Source: Corynebacterium dentalis (GTDB taxonomy: Bacteria; Actinomycetota; Actinomycetes; Mycobacteriales; Mycobacteriaceae). From it: 64,000 bases of DNA. Within the stretch, counting starts at the first letter, position 1, and each line of letters begins with the position of its first letter. Positions 18,989 through 28,396 of the stretch are shown here, piece after piece. The DNA lies in assembly GCF_900232865.1 (NCBI RefSeq), contig NZ_OCTS01000004.1, positions 240,780-304,779 of the forward strand, written 5' to 3'. The position numbers and the translations under genes are program-made. A model generated the notes under the pieces. It made no database searches and was not told where the DNA came from. It saw only the letters and a program-made list of their open reading frames with translations.

Positions 18989-20641
18989 TCAGCCCTCCCA
19001 CTCACGCAGTTCGTTCTTTTTCACCTTGCCTGTGGAGGTGCGCGGAAGCTCGTCGATGATGCGGTAATCGCGTGGCACCTTGAACCCGGCCACCAGTCCG
19101 CGGCAGTGATCGATCACTGAGGCCTCCATGTTTTCATCCGCCTGGTTGCCCGGCGCGAGCACCACAAATGCCCGTAGCGCTTCACCCCATTTGTCATCTG
19201 GAATTCCAATGACAGCCACGTCCGCGATCGCCGGGTGGCTGATGATCGCCTGTTCCACCTCGATGGTGGAGATGTTCTCGCCGCCGGAGATCACCACATC
19301 TTTGTCTCGGTCCAGAATCTGGATGTACCCGTCCGGGTGTTTCACAGCAAGGTCTCCCGAGTGGAACCAACCGCCAGCGAACGCCTCCGCGGTGGCATCG
19401 GGATTGTGGAAGTATTCCCGCATCACCACGTTGCCGCGCATCACCACCTCGCCCATCGTCGCGCCGTCCGCAGGTACATCCACCAGCTGAACGTCAGCCG
19501 GGGAGTGCTTCGGGATCTGCTCTACCACGCGCACTTCTTCGCTGGTCACCATGGCAATTCCCTGGCGGGACTTCAGCTTGGCACGCTCCGCGGTGGACAG
19601 CTCCTTCCACGCGGGTTGCGGCGCGCAGGCCACCGTAGGTCCGTAGGTTTCCGTCAGCCCGTAGACGTGGATGATGTCAATGCCCAGGTCCTCGCACGCG
19701 CCGATGACTGTGGGGCTCGGCGGCGCTCCGGCCGTGGCGATCATCAGATTTGTCACTTCGTGTGCCTCCTCCGCGTTGACCAGCGTGGTCAGCACCGCAG
19801 GCGCACCACACAGATTGCTCACGCCCTCTTCGTCGATCAGCCGCCACATTTCCGGACCTCGCACCGCACGCAGCGCGATCTGCGTGGACGAGGCCGCCAT
19901 CGCCGCCCATCCCGTGCACCAGCCGGAGCAGTGGAACATCGGCAGCGTCCACAAATAGACAGAATCGCGCGTGTACTGGTGCGTCATCACCATGCCCAGC
20001 GCCGCTAGATATGCCCCGCGGTGGGTGTAGACCACGCCCTTCGGCCGCCCGGTGGTGCCGGAGGTGTAGTTAATCGCGATGGCCGCGTCCTCGTCGTCCA
20101 CGCCGTAGGTCAGCCCCCGGGTGCTTGCTTGTTCTTGTTCCTTATTTTCGACGCCAGCAACGAACTCTTCGAACGTGATAACCACCCCAGAATCTGGATG
20201 ATGAGGCTGGGGTTGGGAGCCGTTGGCGTCGGGAATAAGAACGAACGTCTCCACCAGACCCGCGCTTCCGAGAGTGCGACGGCACGGATCGATCAGTACC
20301 TGCTCACCGAACAGGATGTTGATGCTGGCGTGATCGCAGATGTAGCGGACTTCGGCGGGAGCCAGGCGGGTGTTGATGGGGACGAGTACTCCGCCGGCGA
20401 GGGGGACCGCGAACTGGGCGAGTAGCGCCTCGTAGCTATTGGCGGCCAGCATGCCCACGCGCTCGCCAGGGCGTAGGCCGCGTTGCAGTAGACCCCGTGC
20501 CATGGCTTCTGCGTCCGCTTTCATCTGTGCGAACGTGAAACTGCGCGGGCCGTCTTGGCAGGCAGTGCGATCTGGGTAGGCGGTGGCGCTGCGCTCGAGG
20601 AAGCGAAGAGGGGACAGAGGTGCGTTGAGTCCGGCGAGCAT
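18989..20641 (-). CDS. fadD: Acyl-CoA synthetase (AMP-forming)
   Basis: A 550-residue ANL-superfamily ligase that activates a carboxylic acid to its CoA thioester through an adenylate. Visible motifs are the P-loop YTSGTTGRPKGVVYTHRG, YGLTETYGP, HSGDLAVKHPDGYI, ISGGENIS and the catalytic lysine in PRTSTGKVKKNEL near the C-terminus. Closest in style to medium/long-chain acyl-CoA ligases; chain length not determinable. First gene of the minus-strand run. An unusual 11-bp inverted repeat lies directly upstream. Two opposed copies of the dispersed TGGCGTCG-type motif fall inside the gene. Confidence 0.9.
   Translation of the reverse strand: MLAGLNAPLSPLRFLERSATAYPDRTACQDGPRSFTFAQMKADAEAMARGLLQRGLRPGERVGMLAANSYEALLAQFAVPLAGGVLVPINTRLAPAEVRYICDHASINILFGEQVLIDPCRRTLGSAGLVETFVLIPDANGSQPQPHHPDSGVVITFEEFVAGVENKEQEQASTRGLTYGVDDEDAAIAINYTSGTTGRPKGVVYTHRGAYLAALGMVMTHQYTRDSVYLWTLPMFHCSGWCTGWAAMAASSTQIALRAVRGPEMWRLIDEEGVSNLCGAPAVLTTLVNAEEAHEVTNLMIATAGAPPSPTVIGACEDLGIDIIHVYGLTETYGPTVACAPQPAWKELSTAERAKLKSRQGIAMVTSEEVRVVEQIPKHSPADVQLVDVPADGATMGEVVMRGNVVMREYFHNPDATAEAFAGGWFHSGDLAVKHPDGYIQILDRDKDVVISGGENISTIEVEQAIISHPAIADVAVIGIPDDKWGEALRAFVVLAPGNQADENMEASVIDHCRGLVAGFKVPRDYRIIDELPRTSTGKVKKNELREWEG
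20137..20157 (-). repeat. TGGCGTCG/A-rich motif, copy D
   Basis: Core 20149-20156 on the minus strand, tail AAAATAAGGAAC. Sense in fadD (AGVENKEQ). Opposed to copy E. Confidence 0.55.
20223..20248 (+). repeat. TGGCGTCG/A-rich motif, copy E
   Basis: Core 20225-20232, tail GGAATAAGAACGAACG. Antisense in fadD (LIPDANGS). Confidence 0.55.
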
Positions 20642-20653
20642 GTTCGGCTCCTA

Positions 20654-20712
20654 ACTTTGCGGTAGCTGGCGCTGATGGTCAGCAAAGGATGCTTCCATCC
20701 TTACCGCAAAGT
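20654..20712. promoter_or_regulatory. Widely spaced 11-bp inverted repeat upstream of fadD
   Basis: Perfect 11-bp arms at 20654-20664 and 20702-20712 are separated by 37 bases that contain a small nested hairpin (about 20687-20700). The repeat starts 12 bases upstream of the fadD start codon. It could be a two-site operator for a TetR-like fatty-acid regulator or a structured 5' leader. Neither is shown. Confidence 0.5.
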
Positions 20713-20869
20713 AGTGACTCATATCACTTGGTTGGGAAAACTAGAGGGCTCCGCTGCTCGTTCAGTGCTGCCCTGTATATGACATCTGCCCCCATCCCAC
20801 AGCGAACACATTTGTGCACGCTCGTGCCAAAGTTCCACATTATTTAGGTGGGCGGCTAGTCTTATCGGA

Positions 20870-21745
20870 ATGAGTGAGAACGAGACCACCGGTGGCGCGC
20901 CACGTCGTCGTCGGCGGCGCCGTTCCAACCGCAATAACGCGAATAAGCAGGGCAACCAGCAACAGTCCGGCGGAAACCAAGGCAAGAACCCGCAGGCCAA
21001 GAACAATTCTGCGGGCAAGAGCGGAAATAAGCCCGGCAACCGTCCCGGCGGAAACGCCAACAACGGCGGCAAGTCCGGCAACCGCAACAACCGGGGCGGC
21101 AAATCACGCCGTTCAGGCAACGCGAATAGCTCCGGAGGTAATCGCTCCGAGAACAACCGGAATAATCGGCGTACCAGCTCCAATCAATACCGTCGCAGCC
21201 CGGCGCGTCCGTCGTCGCACTACAACGATGCCCACTCCGAGCTGCCCGTTTCCGTGGAAACCTCAGCAGGTGGCTTGGTCATTTCCGGGCTCGCAGAGGC
21301 AGTAGGCAACGATAATAACGTTGACCTCTCCAAGATCTACGTCGCTCTCATCGGGCGCTTGGACCGTCGCGGGCGCCTGCTGTGGTCCATGCCCAAGGGG
21401 CACGTGGAGCCGGACGAGTCTCAGCACGCCACTGCGGAGCGCGAAGTATGGGAAGAAACGGGTGTCGCTGGCGAGGTGATCGCGGATCTGGGAACGATTG
21501 ACTACTGGTTCGTCTCCGAAGGCGTGCGCATCCACAAAACGGTGCACCACCACCTGCTGCGCTACGTTGATGGTGCCCTCAACGACGAAGACCCCGAAGT
21601 CACTGAAGTGTCTTGGCTGCCCGTAAACCAGCTGGTAGAGCGCTTGGCGTACGCCGATGAGCGTCGCCTGGCACGCCAAGCATTTGAACGGCTCCCCGAT
21701 TACGCTCGGGAAGAAGCCAAGGCTGGCCGGTACACCCCGCGTTAG
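20870..21745 (+). CDS. mutT4: NUDIX hydrolase, MutT4-like
   Basis: A 291-residue protein. Residues 1-115 are a disordered R/N/G/K-rich region (it opens with [12 protein letters not shown]), which suggests nucleic-acid association. The rest is a Nudix domain with the box [20 protein letters not shown]. In mycobacteria the homologue Rv3908 heads the same cluster before DUF6049 and MurJ. It ends 7 bases before the next gene, so the three are an operon. The substrate is unproven. No coding signal is seen in the 228 bases separating it from divergent fadD. Confidence 0.88.
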   Translation: MSENETTGGAPRRRRRRRSNRNNANKQGNQQQSGGNQGKNPQAKNNSAGKSGNKPGNRPGGNANNGGKSGNRNNRGGKSRRSGNANSSGGNRSENNRNNRRTSSNQYRRSPARPSSHYNDAHSELPVSVETSAGGLVISGLAEAVGNDNNVDLSKIYVALIGRLDRRGRLLWSMPKGHVEPDESQHATAEREVWEETGVAGEVIADLGTIDYWFVSEGVRIHKTVHHHLLRYVDGALNDEDPEVTEVSWLPVNQLVERLAYADERRLARQAFERLPDYAREEAKAGRYTPR

Positions 21746-21752
21746 GTTGCTG

Positions 21753-24515
21753 ATGTCTATTCGAGCCAATCGCCTGCGACAGCCTCAGCCCACCTCTGGG
21801 CTGAGCACGAGGTTGCGCAGGCCTGCGCTGACCGTGGCTGCCACGTGCGCTGCGACGATGATGACCTGCGCAAACGCTCTACCCGGCGCGATAAACAACG
21901 CGGTAGATCACGTACTTCACCCCATGGCCACGGCCCAGGCCCAGCAGAATCCGCGCCAATCTCACGACCCAGCCAATGACCAAGAGGCTGGGGTGTGGAG
22001 CAATCCGCAGGCACGCAGCACGGATCCTCACCTGGGCGTGCGCGTGGGGCTCGCCTCGCTCGATGTGCAGGACCGCTCCATCGATGCGCAGCTGTCCTTA
22101 CGCAATGACACTGCCGCTCCCGTCAGCAACATCGCCCTGCGTGTGCTTTCGCAACCGGTGGCAGGCAGTGCCTCGGCGGTTCGTTCCGCCCAGTTGGCCA
22201 ACTTCGGCGAATATCAGCAGTCCTCGGAGTTGCTCCGGCTACCAATTTCCGTTGCGCCAGGGGAAAGCCAGACTTTCTCTCTGCACCTGACCCCAAACGA
22301 TTCCACAGACCCGGAATCTACAAGCACGCTGGTCACGCCCGGCCTCTTTACTGAAGGCAGTCACCCGGTGATGTTCAGCGTCACCGCCGATGCGCAGTCC
22401 TCAGATCAGTCGCAGGGCCAGCAGGAACCCACGCAGCAGTTGGTGGGCGTGGCCCGCACCACCGTCAGCATGACCGAGCCACGCACCCCGGTCGATCCAG
22501 CCGCCCCTGCCGCAAACCCTTCGGATGACGCTCCCACCAGCCCCACACCGGTGACCTTCGTGTGGCCATTGGCTGCGGAAACACACGTTCTTGGAGGAGC
22601 CACGGGCGAGGCACCACAGCGCGGCCCCCTTTACCTCACAGACGAGCATCTGGCCGACGAACTCGCTGACAACGGCCGTCTGCGCACCTTACTAGACACT
22701 TACCGCGAGGCACTGGAGGGCCCGGAGGGCACCAAGCTCAAGCAGGCCAGCTGCCTGGCCATCGATCCAGAGCTGATCGACACGGTGGACCGCATGACGC
22801 GTGGCTATCGCGTGGGTACCGAACGCCCGAGCCCAGTGGACGTGCCCAAGCAGCTGCGTGATTCTTGGGGCGATATCTTCGGCGGCGACGAGCCCAAGTA
22901 TCAAGAGGGCCGGGGTGCCGCAGACGCTCGTCAGTGGATCGCGGATCTCAAGGACACGGTCAACCAGGGTTGCAGCGTCGCTCTGCCGTATGCAGGTGCG
23001 GATCTGGACACGATTGCGGCCACGCAGCAGGATTGGCTCGGCGTTCACGCCGTGGCCCAAGGTCCGCAGATTGTTCACCGCATTTTGGGTGTGTGGCCCA
23101 CGCAGAATGTGGTGATTCCCGACGCCGGTTACCTCACTTCCGCCGCAGCCCCTCTGTTGCGCCATGCGGACACGCTGGGGGAGGAGTTGGATCTTTCCGA
23201 TGAGTTTGAGCGCCGGGTTCGGCTCCATAACTTGGCGGACGGCGCTCCCGCTGCCACGCGCCCTGGAGCAGAAGGCGACGATGACACCGTCACGGCCATC
23301 GTCGCGGATAACACCCTCAACGTCTCCGCAAACAACCCAGAAGCGGACAATTCCGCGAACACCGGCATCACCCCAGTTCCCGTAGCAAATATTACCGGCG
23401 CAGTACCGCAGTCGACGCGCGGGCAAGTGACGCTGAATGCGGTGGGCTACTCCGCAGATTTGGGCTCGGCTCTGCGCGCCACCGGTTCGCACCCAGAGAT
23501 TGCGGCGTATTCGGATCCCGCTAAGCGCTACAACGTGGAAGAAGACAGTCCCGCGGCGCGCATGGCTGATGCCACCGCGATTTTTGACGAGGAGGTACGC
23601 GCCGGCGATGCCGTGGTTGCCATCCCACCTGCGCTATGGTCCGTCGATCAGACTGGAGCCAACGCATTCTTGGATGCGGTGACCTCCAGCTTTGCAGACA
23701 ACCGAGCAGAACCAGCGCCACTGAGCGCTGTGATGCAACAGCGCTCCCAGCCGGGCAATCTGACGGAAAGCTATACGGACCCCGGCGAGGTCTCGGCAGA
23801 AACGGTGCAACGGATTGCCGATCAGGCCAACACGCTGGGCGAGCTGACCACAACCATGAGCAATGATCCCACCATCGCTCTGACTCGCGAGGCCTTCACT
23901 CGGCCGTTGTATGACGATCTCACCCGCGCCACCAGCAGTTATCGCATGCGCGAACGTAGCTCGTGGGCGGACGTACGGGCGGGCCTCGCGCGCCGCTTGG
24001 ATCAGGTGCAGGACATGATTGCCGCCCTGCAGCGCAGCGTGTCTTTGGTCCCACCCGGCAACGTGTTCACGCGTACTTCGGATTCCTCGCCGCTGCTGGT
24101 GCTGGCACGCAACGGGCTTCCCCTCCCAGTACCCATCACCTTGGACTATGAAGTGGAAGACGATAAGCCGCTGACACTGGAATTGCCGGACGATAACCAG
24201 TCCATCCCCGCCAAGGGTTCCATCACGTTGTCGCTCAATACGTCCTCGGAGAGCGCTAACGCAGAAGAGAGTGACGCAAACCTCACAATGTGGCTTAACT
24301 CCCAAGGTGGCGATCGCATCACGGAGCCCGTCCAGCTGCGCATGCAGTCCGTCCCCGGAGTCTCTCCCGGGTTGATCATCGGCGTGCTTATGCTGCTCAT
24401 GGGAGTGGGCGTGGCAGGAAGGGTGTTGTGGAATCGTCGCTCCGGCTCGGCCACAACGTCCAAGAATCGCCGCGGCCGCAGCCACCCACAGCGCTTGGAT
24501 CTGGACAACAAATAG
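21753..24515 (+). CDS. DUF6049 family exported membrane-anchored protein
   Basis: A 920-residue homologue by position of mycobacterial Rv3909. An N-terminal signal segment (about residues 25-50) is followed by a very large extracellular part. One C-terminal membrane anchor (PGLIIGVLMLLMGVGVAGRV) and a basic tail complete it. The start at ATG 21753 is 7 bases after mutT4. An earlier start inside mutT4 is open but out of character. Always found between mutT4 and murJ in this order, so a cell-envelope role is likely. No catalytic motif recognised. Confidence 0.85.
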   Translation: MSIRANRLRQPQPTSGLSTRLRRPALTVAATCAATMMTCANALPGAINNAVDHVLHPMATAQAQQNPRQSHDPANDQEAGVWSNPQARSTDPHLGVRVGLASLDVQDRSIDAQLSLRNDTAAPVSNIALRVLSQPVAGSASAVRSAQLANFGEYQQSSELLRLPISVAPGESQTFSLHLTPNDSTDPESTSTLVTPGLFTEGSHPVMFSVTADAQSSDQSQGQQEPTQQLVGVARTTVSMTEPRTPVDPAAPAANPSDDAPTSPTPVTFVWPLAAETHVLGGATGEAPQRGPLYLTDEHLADELADNGRLRTLLDTYREALEGPEGTKLKQASCLAIDPELIDTVDRMTRGYRVGTERPSPVDVPKQLRDSWGDIFGGDEPKYQEGRGAADARQWIADLKDTVNQGCSVALPYAGADLDTIAATQQDWLGVHAVAQGPQIVHRILGVWPTQNVVIPDAGYLTSAAAPLLRHADTLGEELDLSDEFERRVRLHNLADGAPAATRPGAEGDDDTVTAIVADNTLNVSANNPEADNSANTGITPVPVANITGAVPQSTRGQVTLNAVGYSADLGSALRATGSHPEIAAYSDPAKRYNVEEDSPAARMADATAIFDEEVRAGDAVVAIPPALWSVDQTGANAFLDAVTSSFADNRAEPAPLSAVMQQRSQPGNLTESYTDPGEVSAETVQRIADQANTLGELTTTMSNDPTIALTREAFTRPLYDDLTRATSSYRMRERSSWADVRAGLARRLDQVQDMIAALQRSVSLVPPGNVFTRTSDSSPLLVLARNGLPLPVPITLDYEVEDDKPLTLELPDDNQSIPAKGSITLSLNTSSESANAEESDANLTMWLNSQGGDRITEPVQLRMQSVPGVSPGLIIGVLMLLMGVGVAGRVLWNRRSGSATTSKNRRGRSHPQRLDLDNK

Positions 24516-24553
24516 CAGACACGCCCCGCACAGGTTAGGTATCCGCGCGGCTG

Positions 24554-27500
24554 GTGAACCAAGATGGTGGAGTGACTACCCCTCACTCTTTTTCTGACGA
24601 TTCACGCACGGAGCACTCCGAGCGCTCGGAGCCGGACCTCACGGAGAGTCCACGCGAGACCACAGGACAGCGTGGCCGCTTCCGCCGTTCGCGCCCTCCG
24701 GCGCTAGCTCCCGAGCGCAAGCAGAGCACGCCTGCCGCGCCCGCAGCAGCTGCGACTGCCACCGAGACAGTGGATCACTCCACTCTGTCTGAGTCCCCCA
24801 GCGAGCGGCAGCAAATCAACGCTGAATTCGCAGAGGTGGCGTCGGAACAAGAAGTCGACGGCGACGGCCGGGAGGAAACGACCAGCGACACCCAGGTGGT
24901 GCGCGCGGGCGGCTCCATGGCCATCGCCACCATGATCTCCCGCATCACGGGCTTTTTGCGCACGGTCCTGATCGGCTCGGCGCTGGGCCCCGCGGTCGCT
25001 TCTGCGTTTAACACCGCAAACACGCTGCCCAACCTGATCACCGAGCTGGTGCTGGGTGCCGTGCTGACCGCCCTGGTGGTGCCGGTGTTGGTGCGTGCGG
25101 AGAAGGAGGACCCGGATAAGGGTGAGGCCTTTATCCGACGCCTACTCACCCTCACCTTCACGCTGACCGTGGTGATCACGCTGCTGTCCCTCCTGCTGAC
25201 CCCGATTCTCACGCGCGTGATGCTGGACACGGAGGGCAAAGTCGATGTAAATATGGCCACCGCGTTTGGCTATCTAGTCCTGCCACAGATCTTTTTCTAC
25301 GCCATGTTTGCGGTGTTCATGGCCATCTTGAACACCAAGGAGATCTTCAAACCCGGCGCGTGGGCACCCGTTGCTAACAACGTGGTCACACTCGCCGTCT
25401 TGGGTTTTTACCTGTTGCTTCCCGAGAGCTCAAAGCTGCAACCGTTCGAGAATGTCACTATTACCGATCCACACATCCTGTTGTTGGGATTGGGAACGAC
25501 TCTGGGTGTGGTGGTGCAGGCGCTCATCATGGTGCCTTATCTGCGTAAAGCCGGAATCGATATTCGCCCTCTGTGGGGCATCGATGAACGCCTGAAGTCC
25601 TTCGGTGGAATGGCAGTTGCAATCGTTGTCTACGTTGCCATTTCCCAGGTTGGTTTCGCTCTGAATAACAGAATCGCAGCCAATTCCAGCGATTCGGCAG
25701 CTTTCATCTACCAGCAAGCCTGGCAGCTATTGCAAGTTCCATATGGCGTGATTGGCGTGACGCTGCTGACTGCCGTCATGCCTCGGCTATCCCGCAATGC
25801 TGCGGATGGCGATGACAAGGCCGTGGTCCGCGATCTCACGATGGCCTCTAAGTTGACCATGATGGCGTTGATCCCGGTGATCGTGTTCTTCACCTGCTTC
25901 GGCACGCTGATTTCTTCCTCCTTGTTCGCCTACGGAAGCTTCGATCTGCAGACCGCGAACGTGCTGGGCTGGACCATCAGTTTCTCCGCCTTCACCTTGA
26001 TTCCTTATGCGTTGGTTCTGCTGCACCTGCGCGTTTTCTACGCCCGCGAGGAAGTCTGGACTCCCACGTTCATCATCGCCGGCATCACTATCACCAAGCT
26101 GGCCCTGGCTTTCAGTGCACCTCTGATTGCCACCGAGCCACGCTTGGTGGTGGTGCTGCTGGGTGCCGCGAACGGCATGGGCTTTTTGGCCGGCGCGATC
26201 ATCGGCCACCGCCTGCTGAATCGTTCACTGGGCAGCCTTCGCTTCCGGGACGTCTCGCACGCGGGCGGTTGGGCCTTGGGCGCTTCGTTGCTGGGCGCGT
26301 TGGTTTCCTGGCGGTTGGATGCCCTGCTGACGCGCTTTGTTTATCCCGGCGACGGCATCGGCCACCCCTGGTTCCTCATCCGCATGGGCATCACGGGCAT
26401 CGTCTTCCTCGCCGTCACTGGCATCGTGCTGTCCCGTTCGCGCCTGCCGGAGGTCACCACGGTGGGTGCCGCGCTCTCCCGGTTGCCGGGTGTTTCCCGT
26501 TTTGTTTCCCGACGCCAACCCGCCCCCGATCAGCCTCTTGCCCAGCAACCATCGCAGGCATCCGAGGCAGCTGTGGTGGCTTCCGCCACCAACACGATGT
26601 CCCCAATCCTTCCGCCGCTGTCCGCCGGACGAGTCCGCGGACCCCGTCTGGTTCCGGGTGCCCCGATCCTCGGCGGTCAGTACCGCCTCCTCGCCGATCA
26701 CGGTGGCTCAGCGGCGGCCCGTCTGTGGCAGGCCCGAGACCTGTCTACAGGCGAGGTGCGGGCGCTGACCATCATGGATCCCGCCGTGCTGGGTGGGCAC
26801 AAGGGCCGCGACGAAACCGCTTCCCGCACCCGCAGCAATGCCTCCCGTGCACAGGCCAAGGCGCAGATCCTGCGCCGGGCCAAACTGTTGGCGTCGCTGG
26901 ATACGCCGGGCATGGCCAAGATTCACTCTGTGGTTGATGGTGGATCCTTGGTGCTGGTCATTTCCGAGTGGATTCACGGCAGTCCACTGGACGCCGTGGC
27001 TGAGTCCGGACCGGATCCGCTGGCTGCGGGCTATGCGGTGGCGGACTTGGCTGATGCGGCTGCAGATGCGGCGGACGTGGGCTCGCCCATGGGCTTGGAC
27101 CACCGCGACCGCGTGCGCATCAACACGCACGGTTCCGCTGTTCTGGCTTTCCCTGGCGCGCTGCCGGAAAACAGCGTGCGCCAAGACGCTCACGGCGTAG
27201 CTACCGCCCTGGGACTGCTTTTGCGCAATGTCCCGGATGAAGAAATCCCAGACGAGCTTGCCCACGAGTATTTCCGCTTGCGGGAGCTGACTCGGAACAA
27301 GAGCGAAGAATTGAATCTTCGGGAAGCCGCGCGAACCTTGCGTCGACTCACAACGGGCGAGCTGGCGATCCACGAGGACACCACGCCGGACCCTTCCTCC
27401 CGCGCTGGATTCGGCGTGGAGAAGGTGCGGGCTCGCACGCTGGTCAAGGCCGGTGCCATCGCACTGATCTCCGTGGCCATCATCACTGCCATCGTGATCA

Positions 27501-28189
27501 CGGCCGTCAGCGTGCTGGGCGGCAACCGCCAGGATTCCCCAGTCTCGCGCAACTCCTTGCAGGACGGGGCCAATGCTGTGGCGAACCATGACCCAGCCGT
27601 GATCTCGCTATCCGTGGCGGAGGAGTGGATGCCGCAGGACGGACGCGGTACTGAGGATTCGCCGGAGCTGGCCGAGCTCACCGTGGACCACAACGCATCC
27701 ACCGCGTGGGAGTCCGATACCTACCTCAACCAGCTGGGCACGAGCCCCACAGCAACGAAGGAGGGAATCGGCCTGCTCATCGACCTTCCAGAGCAGACCA
27801 TGGTCTCCTCCGTATCGCTCGAAGGCTTGCGGCCCGGCACCACCATTGAGCTACGCTCCGCCGACGGTAAACCCACGACGCTGGGCGATACCGAGTTGCT
27901 GGACACCGTCCGCTCAGATGGAGCCACGAAAACCGTGGATCTGACGAGCCAGGGCAGCAATGCCGACGCAGGCGCCGAGGCATCGAGCGCGGCCCAGCCC
28001 ACGGAGACCGCGTCCCACAATGCGGATCGTCCAGTAGGCAACTACCTGCTGGTGTGGATCACCGAGCTGCCACTTCCGCAAGCTGCGACGATTAGCGAGG
28101 TCAGCGTCATGGGCACGTGGAAGGATCAACCGGCCGGCGGCACCTCCGCTTCAACACCGGCTCCCACCACGTCCGGCAGGGAGCAATAG
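24554..28189 (+). CDS. murJ: MurJ lipid II flippase fused to pseudokinase and extracellular domain
   Basis: A 1211-residue fusion. A disordered N-terminus (about 1-115) precedes 14 MurJ segments (about 116-640). A cytoplasmic kinase-like domain (about 705-880) follows, beginning GQYRLLADHGGSAAARLWQA. Then come a membrane segment (about 963-990) and an extracellular beta-rich domain resembling carbohydrate-binding modules. The kinase-like part has no VAIK lysine (RALTIMD instead) and no HRD/DFG motifs, so it is a pseudokinase. In M. tuberculosis the equivalent domain (Rv3910) is phosphorylated by PknB and binds FhaA to control lipid II flipping. The GTG at 24572 is an alternative start. Confidence 0.93.
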   Translation: MNQDGGVTTPHSFSDDSRTEHSERSEPDLTESPRETTGQRGRFRRSRPPALAPERKQSTPAAPAAAATATETVDHSTLSESPSERQQINAEFAEVASEQEVDGDGREETTSDTQVVRAGGSMAIATMISRITGFLRTVLIGSALGPAVASAFNTANTLPNLITELVLGAVLTALVVPVLVRAEKEDPDKGEAFIRRLLTLTFTLTVVITLLSLLLTPILTRVMLDTEGKVDVNMATAFGYLVLPQIFFYAMFAVFMAILNTKEIFKPGAWAPVANNVVTLAVLGFYLLLPESSKLQPFENVTITDPHILLLGLGTTLGVVVQALIMVPYLRKAGIDIRPLWGIDERLKSFGGMAVAIVVYVAISQVGFALNNRIAANSSDSAAFIYQQAWQLLQVPYGVIGVTLLTAVMPRLSRNAADGDDKAVVRDLTMASKLTMMALIPVIVFFTCFGTLISSSLFAYGSFDLQTANVLGWTISFSAFTLIPYALVLLHLRVFYAREEVWTPTFIIAGITITKLALAFSAPLIATEPRLVVVLLGAANGMGFLAGAIIGHRLLNRSLGSLRFRDVSHAGGWALGASLLGALVSWRLDALLTRFVYPGDGIGHPWFLIRMGITGIVFLAVTGIVLSRSRLPEVTTVGAALSRLPGVSRFVSRRQPAPDQPLAQQPSQASEAAVVASATNTMSPILPPLSAGRVRGPRLVPGAPILGGQYRLLADHGGSAAARLWQARDLSTGEVRALTIMDPAVLGGHKGRDETASRTRSNASRAQAKAQILRRAKLLASLDTPGMAKIHSVVDGGSLVLVISEWIHGSPLDAVAESGPDPLAAGYAVADLADAAADAADVGSPMGLDHRDRVRINTHGSAVLAFPGALPENSVRQDAHGVATALGLLLRNVPDEEIPDELAHEYFRLRELTRNKSEELNLREAARTLRRLTTGELAIHEDTTPDPSSRAGFGVEKVRARTLVKAGAIALISVAIITAIVITAVSVLGGNRQDSPVSRNSLQDGANAVANHDPAVISLSVAEEWMPQDGRGTEDSPELAELTVDHNASTAWESDTYLNQLGTSPTATKEGIGLLIDLPEQTMVSSVSLEGLRPGTTIELRSADGKPTTLGDTELLDTVRSDGATKTVDLTSQGSNADAGAEASSAAQPTETASHNADRPVGNYLLVWITELPLPQAATISEVSVMGTWKDQPAGGTSASTPAPTTSGREQ
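24836..24857 (+). repeat. TGGCGTCG/A-rich motif, copy F
   Basis: Core 24837-24844, tail GAACAAGAAGTCG. Sense in the disordered N-terminus of murJ (EVASEQEV). Confidence 0.5.
26496..26519 (-). repeat. TGGCGTCG/A-rich motif, copy G
   Basis: Core 26510-26517 on the minus strand, tail GGAAACAAAACGGG. Antisense in the murJ linker before the pseudokinase. Confidence 0.55.
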
Positions 28190-28204
28190 TTAACTAGCCG
28201 CTGG

Positions 28205-28232
28205 TTATCCACAGCCGGCACAGTTATCCACA
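28205..28232 (+). promoter_or_regulatory. Two direct DnaA boxes upstream of sigM
   Basis: Two exact TTATCCACA nonamers at 28205-28213 and 28224-28232, in the same orientation with start points 19 bases apart. They lie just after murJ and well outside oriC. A link to DnaA-controlled expression or titration is inference. Confidence 0.6.
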
Positions 28233-28235
28233 CTT

Positions 28236-28278
28236 GAGGTGGCAGGACGCGCTTTTACACGGCGCGCCCTGCCACCTC
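28236..28278 (+). terminator. Terminator of the mutT4-murJ operon
   Basis: Long hairpin with outer arms GAGGTGGCAGG / CCTGCCACCTC and an inner CGCGC / GCGCG extension around a TTTTACACG loop, followed by GTTGTT. It separates murJ from sigM. Confidence 0.75.
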
Positions 28279-28396
28279 GTTGTTATGGTGTAGCTGTACG
28301 CACGCTCGTCAACGAACAGCATGGCTTGTCACCGCATCGGGGGATGCGCAAGCACTGCGAACGGGCGGCACTGAAAAACTCTTGGGGGAAGAGCAC

